From Aquatica leii (taxonomy: Eukaryota; Arthropoda; Insecta; Coleoptera; Lampyridae), in contig CM069436.1 in assembly GCA_035610365.1 (NCBI GenBank), forward strand, positions 61,271,505-61,335,504: DNA of 64,000 nt. The letters are read 5' to 3'. Under the pieces are notes generated by a model, which saw only the letters and a list, made by a program, of their open reading frames with translations, did no database searches and was not told the origin of the DNA. Numbering within the stretch: the stretch's first letter is position 1; the number at the start of each line of letters is the position of its first letter. Position numbers and translations under genes: made by a program. Below are positions 58,920-64,000 of the stretch, piece after piece.

Positions 58920-59800
58920 GTATAGCGATCGCAATTTTTTTGCAGAATTTTACGTCTCCTGAATCAGAAAAATGCATTTTTGACAAAAAAAATTGGCTGT
59001 TAGTGTGTGTGTATTCACGATAATTTTCAAACCAAAAATACTAGCAACTTGAAATTTAGTATAGAGCTGGCGGAAGTAGGTATAACCGCTATTTTTAACA
59101 GTTTTTCTTATATAATTTCGTACGTATGTAAATTATTCAAATTATTTTTACAATTTCTTATAGAGATAATTCTTCCTAACAATTTATTCAAATAACAAAT
59201 TTTTCTAACATTAACAGTTTATTAGATGTTTTATTTATAATTTAACATGAATTAATAAATATAATCTAGGTTCGAATCCTGCCTGCGACAATTTTTTTTT
59301 ACAAAAAAAATTTATATCTTGAAGGGAAAACAAGATACGTTAAAAATAACAATTTTTCTCTATATTCTTTTGACTTGTTTATACACGGAGTGTTGCATCT
59401 TCTTTACATTATCTTTGGATGTACCCACGATAACTCTCGAACACAAGTCTTTGAAATTTGGTATATTCTCTCGGTTCTGTCAAAAGATGGGTATGATAAA
59501 GAAACCGTAAGTAGATGTATCCGCTATTTTTAACAGTTTTTCTTGCATAATCTAGGTTCGAATCCAGCCTGCGACGATTTTTTTCAGAAAAAATTCTATA
59601 TCTTGAAGGAAAAGCAAGATGCGTTAAAAATAAAAGTTTTTACTGTTTTACTAAATGAGAAAGCAATATTGAGGCAATATTGGGTTAGTCGATATGACAA
59701 CATAAGTTCAATTTGCCACATTTCGGTTACATCTTAATGAAATCGAGGAGAAAAATTTCAAAAAAATTATAGCATGCTAAGAAGTCAATAAGATAAAGAT
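58920..59800 (+). repeat. Dispersed repeat R, copy 2, internally duplicated
   Basis: Inverted relative of 62920-63690. It contains GCGATCGCAATTTTTTT-type text, a GTGTGTGTG run, CACGATAA(C/T)TTTCxAACC and two copies of CTATTTTTAACAGTTTTTCTT (59091 and 59524). CTAGGTTCGAATCC also occurs twice (59269 and 59552). GGTTCGAATCC equals a tRNA B-box, which might point to an RNA polymerase III origin, but no A-box or cloverleaf is present. Open frames here are chance. Confidence 0.65.
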
Positions 59801-59956
59801 AAAAATATTACCCGTTTTGAGGTAATGTTAGAAAATTGTTGGTTGCTTACTCCGGTCTCGGTTTCTAGTGCCTTCATATAAATATCAGCATAAAATGTTT
59901 AGTACTGTACTCATTTCTATTGAAAAGCTGCATATTTGAAAAATTTGTTTGTTTAT

Positions 59957-61270
59957 ACAGGGTGTTTAGTTTTCGCTGAGCAGCATAAAGTTATACTTTT
60001 TTAAAGAGCAACCCATCAATTTTTTATGCTGTTTCATGAAGGCTTAATTTAGATAAAAAATACTTTTTAAATTTTTTAATTGATTGCGGCGTTGTTTTTG
60101 AAATTTTGGAATTTGTTTTTGTAAATTCGTAGATGAAAGCCAAAAGTACTTAAATAGTTTAAATTTTTTTTTAATCCGCCGTACTCATTTTGTATGAGAG
60201 CTCTAATTCTCAATTTTTTTAAATTGCTGCAACTCATTTTTTTAAATAGCACCTTCAATTGTTTTTAACTGTTTCTAATGTAGTTTTTAATTCTCTATCG
60301 ATTTGCACTAGTATTTCTTTCTTCTAACATCTACAGTTATGGAAATGTTTATAAAAATTCAGTTAAATTACATTATTTTAATCAAGCAGGTTTATTCTAG
60401 TAGGCTTTGTTTCTATTAAACAAAAAACAAAAAAAAAGGATAGCATTAAAAAACCAACAAAAATAAAAATAAAACATAACAAATGTTCAAAATGTTAGCC
60501 GTTTTGTTGTAGGCACGTCTCAAGTCTTTGCCGTAAAGATTCGCACACACTTTGTAGCATCTCGTGCGTGACGTTAGAAAATGTGGTTTTTATTCTGTTC
60601 ATTGCTTCTTGTGCAGTAGGATCATCTTGAAATAGATAATCTTTTTCAAACTTCCATAAAACGAAATCCACGACAGTAAGATCAAGAGATCTTGCCGGCC
60701 ATGGCACAGAATCTCCTTGGCTCATCCATCGATCACGATGTTGTTCGTTTAAATAATTACGCACATTTCTAGCAAAATTACAGGGCGCACGATCTTGCTG
60801 ATGCGAAGATCTGTGGCAAATAATTATTCAAAAACTGCAAATATTTGTCGGCATTTAAATGACCATCAAAGAAGTAAAGACCTATAATAAAATCATCTAC
60901 AATTCCTCCCCATACATTGAACGTGCATCTATGTTGATAATCCAAAAACCTTAAAATATAAAGATTTACAATAACATAGAAATAATAATGTACTTGGCCA
61001 TTACTATGAAAAGTAGTTTTGTCGGTAAATAAAACAGTGAATATAAAACCTGGCACCTAATTAAGTTTATTTAACATCTACACACAGAAACTTCTTCTTG
61101 AGTTAAAATTCCCTATGATCAACATTCGATGCAGTTCAATGTGATAAGGATGATATTTATAGATATTTATTGAGTGAAAATGTGTTTTTAAAGTTTTAAT
61201 ATTGAAATGAGCCTCTTGCAGCATTGACCACGAGTCGCCACTGTTCATGCTAAAACTCTCTTTATGAAAA
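59957..61270 (-). pseudogene. Mariner-type transposase relic 1
   Basis: Minus-strand transposase of the insect Tc1/mariner-like group. Pieces: YKYHPYHIELHRM (about 61160), TVLFTDKTTFHSNGQVHYYF (first catalytic Asp, about 61030), CTFNVWGGIVDDFIIGLYFF and LNADKYLQFLNNYLPQIFA (about 60920-60800). Then, in a shifted frame, come QQDRAPCNFARNVRNYLNEQ (second Asp, about 60780) and PARSLDLTVVDFVLWKF (third Asp, about 60690), running to the stop at 60495. All three catalytic Asp are kept; a frame change lies near 60790 and the N-terminal helix-turn-helix is lost. A terminal TACAGGGTGTTTAG motif at about 59957 probably marks the 3' end of the element. Confidence 0.8.
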
Positions 61271-61520
61271 TTGTTGGTTACTACTTCATAAACTTACATG
61301 TCAATTTCGGCGAATTTTTTTCTTTAACTCGCGGTTGTTTTGGGGTCTATTGACGTAAATCAATGATTTGACAAACCTAAAATAAAAATTGCATAAGGTT
61401 AAATCACACGACCTTGGTGGACATTGCTGGTCACCACAAAGCGAAATAAGCCAATCCAAAAGGTTTTCATGAATCAACGCAATTGTTTGACACTGTCACA
61501 AATCAACGCAATGTTTTCAA
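61270..61520 (-). pseudogene. Mariner-type transposase relic 2, C-terminal part
   Basis: Directly upstream of relic 1 on the same strand: TIALIHENLLDWLISLCGDQ, then CPPRSCDLTLCNFYFRFVKS and LIYVNRPQNNRELKKKI, the usual ISRxGDxxWPPRSCDLTxxDF...K block with the third Asp changed to Asn in DF. A second, different family member, as relic 1 has its own version of this block. It is interrupted by stops soon after. Confidence 0.7.
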
Positions 61521-62829
61521 TAGGCCAGTCAGAACGAGAGACGTTGAGAATTTTTAATGTTGACTGTTAATCTTGTTGCGTTGATATTTTTTATAACTTT
61601 GCACACTATTTCATTCACTCGGTGCCTTATTGCAGCCAAGAATTGCGCAAAGTCGTCAGACAGTTGCTCCAAAACTTTCTCCGTTTCAATAAAACGTTTT
61701 CACAATTTACACAGGTTTATCAGTTGAAAAGCGTTCTATGATGACACACAAAATAAAATCAAAAAGTTAGAAAATTTTAGCTTTGTACAAAACGGTGTTG
61801 CAAAGCAACAAACAACAACATGGTGAGCGATTCAAAACAAGCACGCTTTTTGAAACACATTTTGTTGTACTAAGACAAATCTATTTTTTACTTATGGTTT
61901 AATTATGGTATAGAAGAGAACCTTATCAAAGATAATTTTTCTTCTTCTAGTGCTCTGTACTCCGTGTACTTGTTCCATTGTATCATGTTTGTTTTTAAAT
62001 CCGAATTCATTCTTCAAAATCAGTTTAACAGTAGCAGCTTCTTGAAGACTTGGCATTAAACTTATGAGTTAATAGGATGTAATGCTGTAACATTGGTATA
62101 TACCTAGAAAAAATTGTTATTTTTTAAATATGATTTCATTATTGTAATACCACTACGGGTTTCGATATTATATTGATGAAGCAAAGTAGTTTTTATATTT
62201 ACTTTTATTAACTATTGCGTATGCGTGAATGCCTCAAGCGTTCTTACCACTGTTACTGACCACTCTGCTGGCGTACCTATTTATACTCTAAAATTATAGT
62301 ATAGAAGAATTTTTTTAGATTATAAGCGACTATCGTCTTAGAGCACAGCGTAATAAAAAACCTATACTTTATAGGTTTAGTCCTGACTTCTTCTTGTGGG
62401 TCAAAATAAGTAGTTGATCTGATCCTTTGCTGTTTTGTCCTTTGTGAATCTAAACAAACTGACGTTTTTCAAACAATCAGTGACAGTTAGCGCTCTGAAG
62501 ATGCAAGCTGTAATGTCTTGAAGTTCCAAGTTCAATTGTTTGTTAAGACTAAGACTAAAGAAGACTTATAGTACTACCTTACTTTTAAAAACAAAGTCAA
62601 TGTTTGCAATACTTTTGTAACGTATTTAGTTTAATAGGAGTTGAAAATTTCAGTATATTACGCAACTGAATAGAAACTGTTTATCAATTGTCATGGTCAG
62701 CAACGCAAATATACTAAATGTCTGTTTTTTTGTGTGTGTGATAACACATTTGTTCAAAGTTTGCCAATTGAAAAAAATCGTTTTAAGTATTTTAATTTGG
62801 CATTACTTAATTTGTTTAAAAAAAACTGC
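61521..62829. other. Non-coding stretch within the intron
   Basis: A frame on the minus strand (about 61720-61540; ETEKVLEQLSDDFAQFLAAI) may continue a transposon but matches nothing I know. The rest holds no supportable feature. Confidence 0.35.
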
Positions 62830-63690
62830 TAAGGTAACCACACGACTTTCCTATAAGAAATGATGAAGGAATGTCTACATATTTTTTTAAGGTTATGTTG
62901 TCATAAAACTATTTTGAAGTAATATGCACACGTTTGCATTGATTTCCTAGCATGCTATAATTTTTTTAAAATTTTTTTTCTCGATTTTATCAAGATCATA
63001 TCGACTAACCCTTATATTTGTGCGTCTCGATATTACCCCTTTAGTAAATCAGTAAAAAAATTGTTGCAGGCAGGATTCGAAAGTATATTATATTTGTGAA
63101 TTTATTGTAAATTACAAATTAAATATCTAATAAACTGTTAATGTTTCTTTATCAAACCCATCTTTTGACAAAGCAGAGAGAATATAAAAAGCCAGCTCCA
63201 TACCAAATTTCAAGTTACTAGGACTTTTGGTTCGAAAGTTATCGTGGGTACATCCAAAGACATTTTAAATAAGATGCAGCACTCCGTATATAAACAAGTC
63301 AAAAGAATATAGAAAAGTTTGTTATTTTTTAACGTATCTTGATTCAAGATATAGAATTTAAAAAAAAAATCGTCGCAGACAGGATTCAAACCTGGTTATA
63401 TATGGAATTCACTTTAAATTATGAATCAAATATCTAATAAACTGTTAATGTTAGTAAAAAAATTTATTTGAGCAAATTCTCCATACCAAATTTCAAGTTA
63501 CTAGGACTTTTGGTTCGAGAGTTATCGTGAGTACATCGTTACACACAGACACACACGACACACAAAGACACCCAAATTTTTTTTGTCAAAAATACATTTT
63601 TTTTTGATTTAGGAGACCTTGAAACGTAAAATTATGCAATAAAAATTTAAAAAAAAATGCGATTGCTAGCAGCTTGTTAAATATAAACAT
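62830..63690 (-). repeat. Dispersed repeat R, copy 3, internally duplicated
   Basis: Inverted copy of 58920-59800 and same-orientation relative of 4990-5300. AGTTACTAGGACTTTTGGTTCGA occurs at about 63215 and 63493, and CTAATAAACTGTTAATGTTA-type text at about 63128 and 63435, so a unit of about 280-310 bp is repeated in tandem. It ends with ACACACAGACACACAC and TTTTGTCAAAAATACATTTT. Confidence 0.65.
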
Positions 63691-64000
63691 TTCCACAAAA
63701 ACAAAACTTTTAAAAACTAGGATACCTTTCAAAAATATCGTCAAAATCTTTCTTGGTAATAAACAACCAGAAAATTAATGCATTTTCTGCATAGTCATCT
63801 TGCTGACCTCTCAAAAATCTTGGTGCAATAAACGATAAGCAGGGTAAACAATTTCGCTAAGATTTGAAATCACGGTATTTTAAGGCAAATGAAATGGACA
63901 TATGATGGTTTACCATTATCGGAACATCAAGTAAGATTGTTATCACATATTACACACTCTAGAAGACTGTGATCGAAAGTTTTTATTTTAATATGTATAT

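Larger units (their letters stand above)
58075..64000 (+). other. Long third intron of the guanylate cyclase gene, to the window edge
   Basis: No further exon of the cyclase is visible. The stretch is AT-rich and contains inverted copies of repeat R (about 58920-59800 and 62830-63690), two mariner-type transposase relics (59957-61520), and otherwise unremarkable sequence at 58080-58900 and 61720-62830. Confidence 0.6.

Noticed and set aside
59269-59280. Possible tRNA gene (GGTTCGAATCC B-box)
   Set aside because: No A-box, acceptor stem or cloverleaf can be drawn; the motif is part of repeat R and recurs in it.

Overview
This window looks like a transposon-rich, AT-rich stretch of an insect genome. 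A beetle is my guess, from the mix of element families, but the order cannot be proved from the sequence. Only one host gene is convincing: the first three coding exons of a receptor-type guanylate cyclase of the Gyc76C group (57309-58074, + strand). They have clean GT-AG introns, and the intron that follows runs to the window edge. Almost everything else recognisable is a mobile element or its remains. I see no tRNA, rRNA or CRISPR array.

Layout. 1-5.3 kb: AT-rich DNA, a hAT-like element (2553-3777) with an 8-bp target duplication sitting in a Pao-like fragment, and a LINE reverse-transcriptase scrap. 5.5-7.0 kb: two long near-perfect palindromes, one with a hammerhead-like core in its loop. 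7.1-8.8 kb: a MULE-type transposon with two introns and long terminal inverted repeats. 10.9-12.7 kb: a decayed pogo/Tigger element. 15.0-16.2 kb: a 342-bp tandem unit carrying a well-formed type I hammerhead ribozyme, joined to the 3' end of a mariner-like element. 16.9-17.3 kb: a short hAT-like element. 22.74-29.31 kb: a very young Ty3/gypsy-type LTR element on the minus strand with identical 457-bp LTRs, whose pol end carries an OARD1-like macrodomain and a CCCH zinc finger. 30.4-31.9 kb: a Penelope-like GIY-YIG tail, then a tyrosine-recombinase relic split by a solo LTR.

38.7-46.4 kb is an old Pao/BEL element (minus strand) interrupted by two DNA transposons: a 1.1-kb hAT-like element (39892-41016) and a 2.3-kb element (42493-44816) encoding a DUF7869-like protein with RNase-H-fold acidic motifs. 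46.5-49.3 kb is an old non-LTR retrotransposon. 50506-50933 is a second solo LTR of the gypsy family. 53.2-56.5 kb holds palindromic MITEs and a 1.5-kb element sharing CCCAAG ends. The long guanylate cyclase intron (58.1 kb onwards) holds two mariner-type transposase relics between inverted copies of a dispersed repeat.

The nested insertions give a relative history: Pao is oldest, then the hAT and DUF7869-like insertions, while the full-length gypsy copy is probably the most recent event. Four observations deserve most attention: the macrodomain plus zinc finger in a young LTR element, the DUF7869-like protein defined as a mobile-element gene by its ends, the hammerhead tandem unit, and the tyrosine-recombinase relic dated by an LTR insertion.
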